Of a DNA stretch of 64,000 nt, positions 1 to 8,111 are shown one piece after another. Where the stretch lies: NCBI GenBank assembly GCA_965214125.1, contig CBDCBA010000020.1, forward strand, positions 11,989 to 75,988, given 5' to 3'. A program made the translations under genes and the position numbers. The notes beneath the pieces were generated by a model. The model made no database searches and was not told where the DNA came from. It saw only the letters and a list, made by a program, of their open reading frames with translations. The stretch comes from CBDCBA01 sp965214125 (GTDB lineage: Bacteria; Planctomycetota; Phycisphaerae; Tepidisphaerales; Tepidisphaeraceae). Every line of letters starts with the position of its first letter. Position 1 is the first letter of the stretch.

Positions 1-934
1 CAGCTTCCGCCGCGGCGTGGTCGTGGAACTCAGTGATGATGAGCTTCGCGAGGTTCACCTTCGCGTCGCGCGGGCTCGTCCGAATCAACGCCTTGTACTC
101 GTCCTCCGGCACGTCAGTGACGAGCTGGTAGTACATCTCCATCGCGCTGTCGGGCAGGCTCATGATCTTGCCGAACATCCCGCCGTCGCCGCCGGGCGGG
201 TCGGTGACGGCAATGTAGTTGCCCTTGCTCTTGCTCATCTTGACCTTGCCGTCGGTCCCGACGAGCAACGGCGTCACGATCACACACTGGCCGTGCGGCG
301 GCGACTGCCCCTCGGCCTGCTGGAATTCGCGGCCGACCAAGTTGTTGAAGAGTTGGTCGCTGCCGCCCATCTCCACGTCCGCCTCAATCGCAACGCTGTC
401 GTAGCCCTGCAGCAACGGGTAGAGCAGCTCGTGCAGGTGAATCTCCGTGCCGGCCTCGTAGCGCGTCTTGAAGTCCTCGCGCTCCATCACCTGAGCCAGC
501 GTCTTGCGGCCGGCGAGTTGGATGACGTCGACCAGGTTCATTGGCGCCAGCCACTCGCCGTTGTAGCGAACCTCCAGGGCGTCGGCGTCGGTGCGGATGA
601 CCTTGCCGATCTGCTCGGCGTAGGTCTGGGCGTTGGCGTCAATCTGCTCGCCCGACAGCACCGGCCGCAGCGAGTTGCGGCCCGACGGGTCGCCGACGCG
701 GGCGGTGTAGTCGCCGACGATCACGACCGCCTTGTGGCCCCAATCCTGGAACTGGCGGATCACCTTCAGCGGCACGCAGTGGCCCAGCGTCACGTCGGGG
801 GCCGTCGGGTCGAGCCCCAGCTTGATGCGCAGCGGGCGGCCTCGTTTAAGCTTGGCCCGCAAGTCGTCTTCCGTCAGGATGCGCTCGCAGCGGCGGCGAA
901 GCGCGGCAATCTGTTTGTCGGCGATTGGCGTCAC
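1..934 (-). CDS. tyrS: Tyrosyl-tRNA synthetase (3' end outside window)
   Basis: Charges tRNA-Tyr with tyrosine in the cytoplasm. The first 311 residues are visible; the C-terminal tRNA-binding part lies beyond base 1. The class I signature is present as PDVTLGH (HIGH-equivalent) near residue 45, followed by VGDYTARVGDPSGR, the tyrosine-pocket stretch GYDSVAIEADVEMGGSDQ, and KMSKS as VKMSKSKGN. Start is GTG at 932-934: a TACCCT hexamer lies exactly six bases upstream (941-946), so the message may be leaderless. The gene is convergent-independent of its neighbour: the CPBP protease gene ends 18 bases upstream on the same strand. Identification is secure from motif order. Confidence 0.95.
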   Translation of the reverse strand, partial: MTPIADKQIAALRRRCERILTEDDLRAKLKRGRPLRIKLGLDPTAPDVTLGHCVPLKVIRQFQDWGHKAVVIVGDYTARVGDPSGRNSLRPVLSGEQIDANAQTYAEQIGKVIRTDADALEVRYNGEWLAPMNLVDVIQLAGRKTLAQVMEREDFKTRYEAGTEIHLHELLYPLLQGYDSVAIEADVEMGGSDQLFNNLVGREFQQAEGQSPPHGQCVIVTPLLVGTDGKVKMSKSKGNYIAVTDPPGGDGGMFGKIMSLPDSAMEMYYQLVTDVPEDEYKALIRTSPRDAKVNLAKLIITEFHDHAAAEA

Positions 935-940
935 GACCCG

Positions 941-946
941 AGGGTA
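941..946 (-). promoter_or_regulatory. Putative leaderless -10 hexamer of tyrS
   Basis: TACCCT read on the minus strand, six bases before the GTG start. No Shine-Dalgarno-like sequence lies between. Part of a recurrent TANNNT-N6-start pattern in this window. Confidence 0.5.
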
Positions 947-952
947 GCCCGC

Positions 953-2014
953 TCACGCGATCGCCAACGCCAACGCCGTGTTGAAGGCGTTGAAGCCGAG
1001 ATGCACGGTGATCGGCACCCACAGGTTGCCCGTTCGCTCGTACAACCAGCCGAGCGCGACCGCCAGCAGCAGGATCAGCGGGATCGACCACGCCGGGTGC
1101 AACAGCGCAAATCCGACGCTCGTGATGAGGATCGCCGCCCACCGGTGCGACGCCGTCGGGCCGGCGGGCGCCTCGATGAGCTCGGCGTCGGGCGCGACGT
1201 ACGGCGACGGATCGACCTCGAAGGCGTCGCCCTCCGGCACGGGTGGCCTGCCCGCGCGGGCGACGCGGCAGAACAAACTGCCGAGGCCGGTCTGGATGAT
1301 GCCGCGAAAAAGAACTTCCTCCGCCAGCGGCGCGACGATGACGGCCGTGAAGATCGTGAGCCCGACGAGCACCGCATCGCTCTCGCGCCGGCCGCTTTGC
1401 ATCTGCTCGAGCAGCTCGTGGGTGGCGTTGGCGTCGTAGCCGAGCAGGCCGCGCAGCAGCGAGAGGAGCATTGCCCCGAGCAGCATGCACGGCAGCACCA
1501 CGCCGAGCCAGCCCAAACCGCGAGTAAGGCCGTTCGCCAGCAGGTGCGGGCCCAGACCCAGCGCGACGCGGTCGCTGTCGGACGCGATGCGGTTGTACAA
1601 CGCGATCGCCAGCACCGCGCCCCCGGCGGCGGCGAGGAAGGCTGACAAGTTCACGACCAACGCGAGCGACCCCGTCAGGTCCGACTCGGTCAACCCGCCA
1701 TGGACCACCGCGATAAGGATCGTCGGCAACGGCGAGAGCGTGATCGCCGCCAGCAGCGCCGCCCCCAAAGCCAGCACGGCGGGCGTTCGCCCCGGCGCGC
1801 GGACGGGTCCGACGACACCGCCGACTACTCCGCCGGCGAACGCGCGTAGCTGCCAAGCGATCGCGATCGCTCCCAGCGTCAGAATCAACAGGAAGCCGAT
1901 GCCGATCAACGCGGCCGTCGCCTCCGACACCGGCGGGGGCGCGGCGGGAGCGGGCACGGGCGGGGCCGGGGGTGTCGCGGTCGCGATTGACTGAAGAAGG
2001 CCCGCCTCTAGCAT
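953..2014 (-). CDS. CPBP family intramembrane glutamic endopeptidase
   Basis: Predicted multi-spanning membrane protease of the CPBP (CAAX protease/bacteriocin-processing, Abi) family, 353 aa. About eight hydrophobic segments follow a short Ala/Pro-rich N-terminus. The catalytic signature EExxxR is seen as LAEEVLFRG (Glu232, Glu233, Arg237); the later conserved His segments are LLHPAWS and HLGFNAFN near the C-terminus. A hydrophilic stretch of about 45 residues (Pro/Glu-rich) is inserted between the EExxxR helix and the next helix. The substrate is unknown; family members process prenylated or peptide substrates. ATG at 2012-2014; TAGGAT lies nine bases upstream. Divergent from trpC. Confidence 0.88.
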   Translation of the reverse strand: MLEAGLLQSIATATPPAPPVPAPAAPPPVSEATAALIGIGFLLILTLGAIAIAWQLRAFAGGVVGGVVGPVRAPGRTPAVLALGAALLAAITLSPLPTILIAVVHGGLTESDLTGSLALVVNLSAFLAAAGGAVLAIALYNRIASDSDRVALGLGPHLLANGLTRGLGWLGVVLPCMLLGAMLLSLLRGLLGYDANATHELLEQMQSGRRESDAVLVGLTIFTAVIVAPLAEEVLFRGIIQTGLGSLFCRVARAGRPPVPEGDAFEVDPSPYVAPDAELIEAPAGPTASHRWAAILITSVGFALLHPAWSIPLILLLAVALGWLYERTGNLWVPITVHLGFNAFNTALALAIA

Positions 2015-2061
2015 CGGCCCGCCATCCTACGCCGACCGCCGATTCGCCCGAAAATCCGCCC

Positions 2062-2868
2062 ATGCAACCGATCCTGCCGCGCATCCTCGACACCAAGCGG
2101 CAGGAGGTCGCCGAGCGCCGCACCCGCCGGCCTGAGGCGGAGCTTCAGCAAATCATCAAAGACGCCGAGCGACCGCGAAACTTCTTTCAAGCCGTCAGCA
2201 GCGACAAGGGCAAGCCGCTGAACCTGATCGCCGAGATCAAGAAGGCCAGCCCGTCAGCGGGAATGATTCGCGCCGATTTCGACCCACGCAGCCTCGCCGT
2301 CGCCTACGCCGCCGGCGGGGCCGATGCGCTCAGCGTCCTCACCGACGAGCACTACTTTCGCGGCGACCTGTCGTTCATCGCTCAGGTGAAGGAGGAGGTG
2401 CCACTGCCCGTGCTGCGCAAGGACTTTATCGTCGACCCCTGGCAGGTGTACGAGTCTCGCGCCGCCGGCGCCGACGCGATCCTGCTGATCGCCGAGGCGC
2501 TGCAGGTGAACGAGATGATCGACTTGCAAATCCTCGCGACCGAGCTGCGGATGACGACGCTGATCGAGGTCCACTCCATAGACAATCTCATCCGCGTGCG
2601 CGACACGGTGATCGGCTTCCCGCATAAAAGCTACAGCCTGATCGGCATCAACAATCGCGACCTCGAGACCTTCCACACCGACCTCAAGACCAGTCTTCGC
2701 CTGGCGGATTTGATCGAGGACAAGCACGTGCTCGTCAGCGAGAGCGGCATCCGCACGCGCGACGACGTCGCCAAACTCAGCGACGCCGGCTTCCGCGCGA
2801 TGCTGGTCGGCGAGTCCCTGATGCGCGAGGACGACGTCGAGCAAGCGACGCGGTTGTTGCTGGCGTAG
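2062..2868 (+). CDS. trpC: Indole-3-glycerol phosphate synthase
   Basis: Catalyses ring closure of CdRP to indole-3-glycerol phosphate in tryptophan synthesis. The 268-aa protein is a full-length TIM barrel: LIAEIKKASPSAG (catalytic Lys near the N-terminus), VLRKDFIVDPWQ (second Lys), LIEVHS, GINNRDLETF (Asn/Arg phosphate site) and VSESGI. Start chosen at ATG 2062 because the longer frame from GTG 1972 adds a non-conserved tail that runs into the divergent CPBP gene. No other trp genes are adjacent. It ends at a large hairpin shared with the convergent secretion operon. Confidence 0.95.
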   Translation: MQPILPRILDTKRQEVAERRTRRPEAELQQIIKDAERPRNFFQAVSSDKGKPLNLIAEIKKASPSAGMIRADFDPRSLAVAYAAGGADALSVLTDEHYFRGDLSFIAQVKEEVPLPVLRKDFIVDPWQVYESRAAGADAILLIAEALQVNEMIDLQILATELRMTTLIEVHSIDNLIRVRDTVIGFPHKSYSLIGINNRDLETFHTDLKTSLRLADLIEDKHVLVSESGIRTRDDVAKLSDAGFRAMLVGESLMREDDVEQATRLLLA

Positions 2869-2877
2869 AGGACGGAG

Positions 2878-2963
2878 GGAGTTGAGGAGTTCCAAGTTGA
2901 GGAGTTGAGTTTGATCAGACTTCGGTTCTGACTCAACTCCTCAACTTGGAACTCCACAACTCC
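2878..2963. terminator. Long hairpin between convergent trpC and the secretion operon
   Basis: Two 32-base arms (2878-2909 and 2932-2963) are inverted copies with one mismatch. The 22-base centre folds further (TCAGAC...GTTCTGA with one bulged T) onto a cUUCGg tetraloop at about 2920. Each arm also holds an internal direct repeat of GTTGAGGAGTT. Position between two gene ends suggests a bidirectional terminator or RNA-stability structure; there is no strong T-tract. Confidence 0.6.
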
Positions 2964-2975
2964 TTCTGCCCTCCC

Positions 2976-4127
2976 CTACTCCGCGATCGCCCGCCCCACC
3001 GTCATCACCGGCAGCAGCAGCGCCATCACGATGCCGCCAATCAGGCCGCCCATGACGACGATCATCGCCGGCTCGATCAGGCGCGTGACCTGCTCGACGC
3101 TGCTCTTGAGCTCGCGCTCGGCGTGGCCCGCCACCTTCTGTGCGACCTCCGCCAACTGCCCGCCCGTCTCGCCGGCCTTGACCATCTGCGCCGTCGACGG
3201 CGGCACGAGCGCCCGCGCCAAGTCCGTCGACCGCAGCGGCTCGCTCACCGGTCGGCCGGCGCGAATCTGCGTTGCCACGTCCTCCCACAACGCCCGGTAC
3301 CAGGTGTTCGTCGCAAGATCCTTGGCCGTCTCCAGCGCTTCGACCAACTGCACGCCGGCGCCGTTGAGCGTGCCGAGCATCCGCAGCCCGCGCGACAGGT
3401 GCAGCCGGCGGTACATCGGCCCGAGCACCGGCAGGCGCAGCTGCGTCGCGTGCCACCACCCGCGGCCCCGCTCGCTTTGCAGCCACTGCCACGCGAGGAA
3501 CGCCCCGCCCAGCACGGCCGGCACCACGATCATCCAGTGGTGCACGAGCGCGTCGCTCAGGAAGATCAAGATCTTCGTCGGCACGGGCAGGCGGTCCTCC
3601 TTGCCCTTGTAGATCACCGTGAACTTCGGCAGGACAAAGACCAGCAGCGACACGGTTGTCATGATCGCGAAGCCGAACATGATCAGCGGGTACGTCATCG
3701 CGCCGCGCACTTTTTGCAGGATCTCCTGCTCGTCGCGCAGGTAGCCCACGGCGCGCTGGAGCATCTCGTTCATCAGGCCGCTCTTCTCGCCCGCCTTGAC
3801 CAGTGCGACGTAGACGCGCGGGAACGCGCGCGGGTGCTCGGCCAGCACCGCCGACAGCTCGTCGCCCGACTCGACCGCACCGGCCACAATTGCCAGCAGC
3901 GCGGCGAGTTGTGTGTCGTCGTCGAGCTCCGCCTGCTCGTGGCAACAACGCAGCGCGTCGGCCACGCGCACGCCAGCGTCGAGCATGACCGCAAGCTGCT
4001 CGCTTATGTCGATGAGCTTGGCCCGCTTGAGCTTCAGGCCGCTCGCCGCGATCTCCTCCTGCCGGGGTGCAGCCTCAGGGGTGTCGGGCGCCGTGGCCGG
4101 CGCGGTGGAGATGTCGATGAGGGTCAC
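2976..4127 (-). CDS. Type II secretion / type IV pilus inner-membrane platform protein (GspF/PilC family)
   Basis: Polytopic inner-membrane protein that couples the secretion ATPase to pseudopilus or pilus assembly. 383 aa, close to the family's usual 400. Two T2SSF repeats are visible: one from about residue 45 (QLAVMLDAGVRVADALRCC) and one from about residue 250 (RMLGTLNGAGVQLVEALE), each followed by hydrophobic helices; the last segment is GGLIGGIVMALLLPVMTVG. The N-terminal 40 residues are a Pro/Ala-rich tail. It is the last gene of the operon, 14 bases after the GspE/PilB gene, and ends at the long hairpin. GspF versus PilC cannot be decided from sequence alone. Confidence 0.92.
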   Translation of the reverse strand: MTLIDISTAPATAPDTPEAAPRQEEIAASGLKLKRAKLIDISEQLAVMLDAGVRVADALRCCHEQAELDDDTQLAALLAIVAGAVESGDELSAVLAEHPRAFPRVYVALVKAGEKSGLMNEMLQRAVGYLRDEQEILQKVRGAMTYPLIMFGFAIMTTVSLLVFVLPKFTVIYKGKEDRLPVPTKILIFLSDALVHHWMIVVPAVLGGAFLAWQWLQSERGRGWWHATQLRLPVLGPMYRRLHLSRGLRMLGTLNGAGVQLVEALETAKDLATNTWYRALWEDVATQIRAGRPVSEPLRSTDLARALVPPSTAQMVKAGETGGQLAEVAQKVAGHAERELKSSVEQVTRLIEPAMIVVMGGLIGGIVMALLLPVMTVGRAIAE

Positions 4128-4141
4128 GGTGGCTCCAGTCT

Positions 4142-5944
4142 CTAGGCGGCGCAGCGGTTGACTTCCTCGAGCGTCGTCACGCCCTGGCGAACCTTTTCGA
4201 GCCCGTCGTCGCGCAGGGAACGCATGCCGCCTTTATAAGCGAGGTCGCGCAAATCGCCGGCGCTGGCACCACCGGCAATGGCGGCGATGGAGGCGTCGTC
4301 GGGGATGAACAATTCGTGAATGCCGATGCGGCCCGCGTAGCCGGTGTTGCGGCAGCGGGCGCACCCGCCGGGCTTGTACATCGTCTCCATCTCACGGCCG
4401 TCGGCGTCGGGACCGACCGCGCGGCGAACCTTGGCGGTCACGGGCTGTTCCTCCCGACAACTCAGGCAGAGCCGGCGGACCAAGCGCTGCGCGAGGATGC
4501 CGGCGACCGTCGACCCGACAAGGTACGGGTCGACTCCCAGGTTGTATAAACGGACGGCGGCGCCGGCGGCGTCGTTGGTGTGCAGCGTGCTGAAGACGAG
4601 GTGGCCCGTGAGCGCCGCCTGGCTGGCGAGCTTGGCCGTTTCGGCGTCGCGAATCTCGCCGACCATCAGCACGTCCGGATCCTGCCGCAGCAGGCTCCGC
4701 AACGCGGCCGCGAACGTGAAGCCGGCCTGCTCGTTCACCTGGAACTGATTGATGCCGTCGAGCTGATTCTCGATCGGGTCCTCGATTGTGCAGATATTCA
4801 CCTCGGGCGTGCTCGTCTCGACGAGGCCCGCGTAGAGCGTGGTGCTCTTGCCGCTGCCGGTGGGCCCGGTGACGAGCACCACGCCGTTGGGCCGCTGGAT
4901 CACCTGTCGCCAGCGCTTGAGCACGTCGGCGCTGAAGCCGAGCGTCTCGAGGTTCAGGCGCGTCACGTCGTTGTTGATCACACGGATCACGACCTTCTCG
5001 CCGTGCTTGCCGGGCATGGTGCTGACGCGCAAATCGACGGGCGATTTGTCCATCATCACGTGGATCGCCCCGTCCTGTGGCAGGCGCCGTTCGGCGATGT
5101 CCATCCCGGCCATGATCTTGATGCGACTGACCACCGCGGCCGCGAAGCGGTGCGGCGGGCGCAGGCGTTCGGCGAGATGGCCATCGATGCGGAAACGCAC
5201 GCGCAGGCTCTTGTCGCCCGGCTCCACGTGAACGTCGCTGGCCCGCTCCTTTACCGCGGAGAAGATCAGGTAGTTCACCAGCTTGATGATGGGTGAGTCG
5301 CCCGCTTGCTGCTCGAGGTCGGCGATATCCTCAACGGCCTTCTGCTCGACGAGCGTGAAGTCATCCGGGGCGACATCCTCGATGATCTCGTCGAGGACGA
5401 AGCGGTTTTCCGTCGGCAGGAAGCCCTTGAGCGTCGCCATGATGTTGGCGGCGGTGGCGGCGACGAACTGCACGTTCAGGCCGGTCTTACGCTCACATTC
5501 CTCTTGGAGAAACACGTTCGCCGGCTCCGGGACGGCCACGGTCAGCACGTTCTCAACGCAAAACAGCGGCAGCGTGAGGTGGCGTTCGATGAAGTCGCGC
5601 GGCAGCCGAACCACGACCTTCGGATCGACCAGGCGCGGGGTGATGCGGGCGAACGGAACCTCGTGTGCGGCGGCGAGCGCCTCGAGGAGCTGCTCCTCCG
5701 TGCAGAGCCCCTGCTCGATCAGCACCTCGCCCAGCAGCTTCTGGTGGCCCGACTCCCGCTGGGCGGCCAAAGCGCCCTCGACGTCCTGCCGCGAGATGAC
5801 GCCCGCGTCGACCAGCACCTCACCCAGCGGCCGGCGACCACCCGCGTGCGACGCGCGGGATGCGGCACCCAGGAATGCCTCCGTCACGGCCTCCTCCGAC
5901 TCGGCGGCGGCTGTCGGTTCGGACTGAGTGAGGGTGAGGGACAT
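4142..5944 (-). CDS. Secretion/pilus assembly ATPase (GspE/PilB family) with MshEN domain
   Basis: Hexameric cytoplasmic ATPase powering pseudopilus or pilus extension. 600 aa from ATG 5942-5944; the open frame extends further upstream but only through non-conserved sequence that overlaps the STAS gene. N-terminal half carries an MshEN-like domain with two LGEVL-type repeats (about residues 30-55 and 60-85: PLGEVLVDAGVIS and LLGEVLIEQGLCT), the fold known in relatives to bind cyclic-di-GMP. The ATPase half has Walker A GPTGSGKST, the Asp box (TIEDPIE), Walker B (LMVGEIRDAET) and the His box (STLHTND). A zinc-binding tetracysteine is present (CLSC and CARC). Operon-internal, followed by the GspF/PilC gene. 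Confidence 0.94.
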   Translation of the reverse strand: MSLTLTQSEPTAAAESEEAVTEAFLGAASRASHAGGRRPLGEVLVDAGVISRQDVEGALAAQRESGHQKLLGEVLIEQGLCTEEQLLEALAAAHEVPFARITPRLVDPKVVVRLPRDFIERHLTLPLFCVENVLTVAVPEPANVFLQEECERKTGLNVQFVAATAANIMATLKGFLPTENRFVLDEIIEDVAPDDFTLVEQKAVEDIADLEQQAGDSPIIKLVNYLIFSAVKERASDVHVEPGDKSLRVRFRIDGHLAERLRPPHRFAAAVVSRIKIMAGMDIAERRLPQDGAIHVMMDKSPVDLRVSTMPGKHGEKVVIRVINNDVTRLNLETLGFSADVLKRWRQVIQRPNGVVLVTGPTGSGKSTTLYAGLVETSTPEVNICTIEDPIENQLDGINQFQVNEQAGFTFAAALRSLLRQDPDVLMVGEIRDAETAKLASQAALTGHLVFSTLHTNDAAGAAVRLYNLGVDPYLVGSTVAGILAQRLVRRLCLSCREEQPVTAKVRRAVGPDADGREMETMYKPGGCARCRNTGYAGRIGIHELFIPDDASIAAIAGGASAGDLRDLAYKGGMRSLRDDGLEKVRQGVTTLEEVNRCAA

Positions 5945-6003
5945 CTGCGGTATATGGCGCCAACTGCGCGTATCGTTTATGACTGACAGTGTCGATTTGC
6001 ACC

Positions 6004-6351
6004 TCACGCCCGCAATGATCGCATGGCCAACTCGGGCGTTTCGCTGCAATCGAACCGCGGGCGAAGGCGGGTCATGTCGAGGATGGCCAGCAGGTTCGGG
6101 TCGCGCAGCGCCAGTCGGAGCCGGCCGTAGAGCGCGTCGCACCTCGACTTGGCGAAGAGGAGCGCTTCCAGGCCATCGCTGCCGACGCCAACGCAGGCGG
6201 AGAGGTCGATAACGATGTCGGCCAAACGACGGGATTCGATCGTATCCGTTACGGCCTTTCGCAGCCGTGTGGCCTGCTCGTCGGCAAGTTCACCGTCGAT
6301 GCCGATGACGGCAATTCCATCGTAGACTTCGGTGAGAACGGCCACGTGCAT
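6004..6351 (-). CDS. STAS-domain protein (anti-sigma factor antagonist-like)
   Basis: 115-aa single STAS domain of the SpoIIAA/RsbV type: VAVIGIDGELADEQATRL at the N-terminus, then IVIDLSACVGVGSDGLEALL, where the phosphorylatable Ser/Thr is expected; here GVGSDG supplies a Ser. Such proteins switch partner kinases or regulators by reversible phosphorylation. No partner anti-sigma kinase gene is adjacent; it lies between the HD-GYP gene (25 bases upstream) and the secretion ATPase gene (59 bases downstream), so a role in controlling that machine is inferred from position only. Confidence 0.82.
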   Translation of the reverse strand: MHVAVLTEVYDGIAVIGIDGELADEQATRLRKAVTDTIESRRLADIVIDLSACVGVGSDGLEALLFAKSRCDALYGRLRLALRDPNLLAILDMTRLRPRFDCSETPELAMRSLRA

Positions 6352-6376
6352 TGCATCGGCCGGTTGAGCCGTCCGC

Positions 6377-7615
6377 CTAAGCGGCGACGGCGCAGTTCTC
6401 CGCCGGCGCGGCCAGACGCAGGAGCGGCGGACGCCCCTCGCGCTCCATCGCGATGAGCGTCTGGAACTCCATCTCGGGAATCGTGCAGAACGCCTCCGCC
6501 AGCGCCGGGTCGAACTGCGTGCCGGCGCAGTCTCGCACCTCCTGCAGCGCCTTTACGAGCGGCATCGCGCTGCGGTAGGTACGGCTGCTGGTCATCGCGT
6601 CGAAGCTGTCGGCCACGCACATGATGCGGCCCAGCAGCGGGATGTCCTCGCCGGCGAGGCCGTGCGGGTAACCGCGGCCGTTGTACTTCTCGTGGTGGCT
6701 CAGGACGCCGGGCAACACGTCTTCAATCTTCGGGACGCGCTCGAGAATCTTGTAGCCGATCTCCGGATGTCGCTTGATCTGGGCGAACTCCTCGTCGGTC
6801 AGCTTGCCCGGCTTGCGGATCACGGCGTCGTCGACGCCGATCTTGCCGACGTCGTGGAGCAGCCCGCTGAGGTAGACGCGATCGCAGTAGTCGCCCTCGC
6901 ACCCCGCCGCTTCGGCGAGACGGCGCGCGAAGAGCGCCACGCGCACACTGTGGCCGCGGGTGTAGGCGTCCTTCGCGTCGACGGCGGCCACCAGCGCGTG
7001 AAGCAGGCCCATCATCAGGCGCTCGGCGTCGACGAACAGGCGGCGGTTCTCCAGGAACATCGCCAACTGCAACGCGACTGACGCCAGCAGCTTCCGGTCG
7101 ATGCTCGTGAAGGCTCCGTCATTGAACGTGCCGAAAATCGCCTCGGGCACGTCCTTGTCGATCACGAAGAGCGCGCCCGCGCTGCTTCCACCCCGCCGCA
7201 GCGGGACGGCCAGCAGTTGCCGGCCACGCGGAGCGAGCCAGGCCAGGTCGGGATCGGCGGCCACATCGTTCGTGCGGAAGAACGCGCCCTCGGCGGCGGC
7301 CTCGCAACCCGTTTCGGTCGTGAGACGGTTGTGCAGAAACGATCGAAGTCGATCAAGCTCGCCCGGCGTGAGCGCGGGCTCGCCGAACGTGTAGACGGCG
7401 GGATCGCCCAGCCGCGACGCGTCCCACGTTACAATGCCCGCGCCGCGCACGACGGCGACTTCGGCGATGGCATCGAGCGCGGCGTTCAGGAAGCCGTCGG
7501 CGTCGCCGTCGACGGTCATCTGCTGGTTGAGGCGGGCGACGAGCGCCGTCTCCTCGTACTGCTGGGCGAGCTGCTCGCTGAGTTGCTCGAGCTCCGTCGG
7601 GGCCTGATCGTTCAC
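6377..7615 (-). CDS. GAF-like/HD-GYP cyclic-di-GMP phosphodiesterase
   Basis: 412 aa. A GAF-like sensor region (about residues 30-200) precedes an HD-GYP domain (about 205-385). Metal-binding and signature residues are intact: GLLHDVGKIG (HD), HPEIG, SHHEKYNGRGYPHG (HH and GYP) and CVADSFDAM. HD-GYP enzymes hydrolyse cyclic-di-GMP to GMP or pGpG. GTG start overlaps the TGA of the preceding response-regulator gene by four bases, so the two are translationally coupled; the regulator is the likely input. Because it sits in the secretion operon upstream of an MshEN-containing ATPase, it probably tunes the nucleotide level that ATPase senses (inference). Confidence 0.92.
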   Translation of the reverse strand: MNDQAPTELEQLSEQLAQQYEETALVARLNQQMTVDGDADGFLNAALDAIAEVAVVRGAGIVTWDASRLGDPAVYTFGEPALTPGELDRLRSFLHNRLTTETGCEAAAEGAFFRTNDVAADPDLAWLAPRGRQLLAVPLRRGGSSAGALFVIDKDVPEAIFGTFNDGAFTSIDRKLLASVALQLAMFLENRRLFVDAERLMMGLLHALVAAVDAKDAYTRGHSVRVALFARRLAEAAGCEGDYCDRVYLSGLLHDVGKIGVDDAVIRKPGKLTDEEFAQIKRHPEIGYKILERVPKIEDVLPGVLSHHEKYNGRGYPHGLAGEDIPLLGRIMCVADSFDAMTSSRTYRSAMPLVKALQEVRDCAGTQFDPALAEAFCTIPEMEFQTLIAMEREGRPPLLRLAAPAENCAVAA

Positions 7616-8001
7616 GCCGCCTCCGGCAGGTGGCGGGCGACGGCGCCGGCAAGATCGCGCGGGCTGAACGGCTTGTTGATGACCTCGACGATGCCGGCCG
7701 CCTCGCGCTCAGCGGGGTCGATGTCACTGTCCCGAGCCGTCAGCAGCAACGCCGGCGTGCGCTGGCCCGAGTCCGCCAGAGCGCGGCAGAACTCGACGCC
7801 CGACAGGTGCGGCATGTGGTAGTCCGTCACGAGCAGCGATGGCTTCCTCTCTCGCGCCAGTTCCAGCGCCGCCTGCCCGTCGGAGGCGGTGATCACCGCG
7901 TAGCCGCTCTTTCGCAGCTTCAACGAGACAACGTTGAGGATGTGCGATTCGTCGTCGGCGACGAGGACGAGGGGTTGGTTCGACTGGTCGTCCGTGGCCA
8001 T
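7612..8001 (-). CDS. Single-domain response regulator (CheY-like)
   Basis: 129-aa receiver domain without output domain. Acidic pocket VLVADDESH, phosphoacceptor Asp in LLVTDYHMPHLSG, Thr in LLLTARD, and Lys in VINKPFS are all present. Start ATG has a good Shine-Dalgarno (GAAGGAA). Preceded by the histidine kinase gene (110 bases) and overlapping the HD-GYP gene, it most likely relays the kinase signal to the HD-GYP protein. Confidence 0.93.
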   Translation of the reverse strand: MATDDQSNQPLVLVADDESHILNVVSLKLRKSGYAVITASDGQAALELARERKPSLLVTDYHMPHLSGVEFCRALADSGQRTPALLLTARDSDIDPAEREAAGIVEVINKPFSPRDLAGAVARHLPEAA

Positions 8002-8111
8002 GATTTCGGTTCCTTCTCTCGGGCACCAGCCCGTACGGATGAAACGGCGGGTTCCCGACCCAGCGGTGTGCGCGTCCGAACGGTCCGTCGTTCGGCGGCA
8101 GGAGTGGCGGC

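Noticed and set aside
17..1645. A 542-codon plus-strand frame over tyrS and the CPBP gene
   Set aside because: Antisense to tyrS and CPBP, which have clear catalytic motifs; its own sequence is low-complexity Arg/Ala/Gln.
4142..6142. Longer version of the GspE/PilB protein starting at 6142
   Set aside because: The extra 66 residues overlap the STAS gene and are unlike any MshEN N-terminus; ATG 5944 starts a normal protein.
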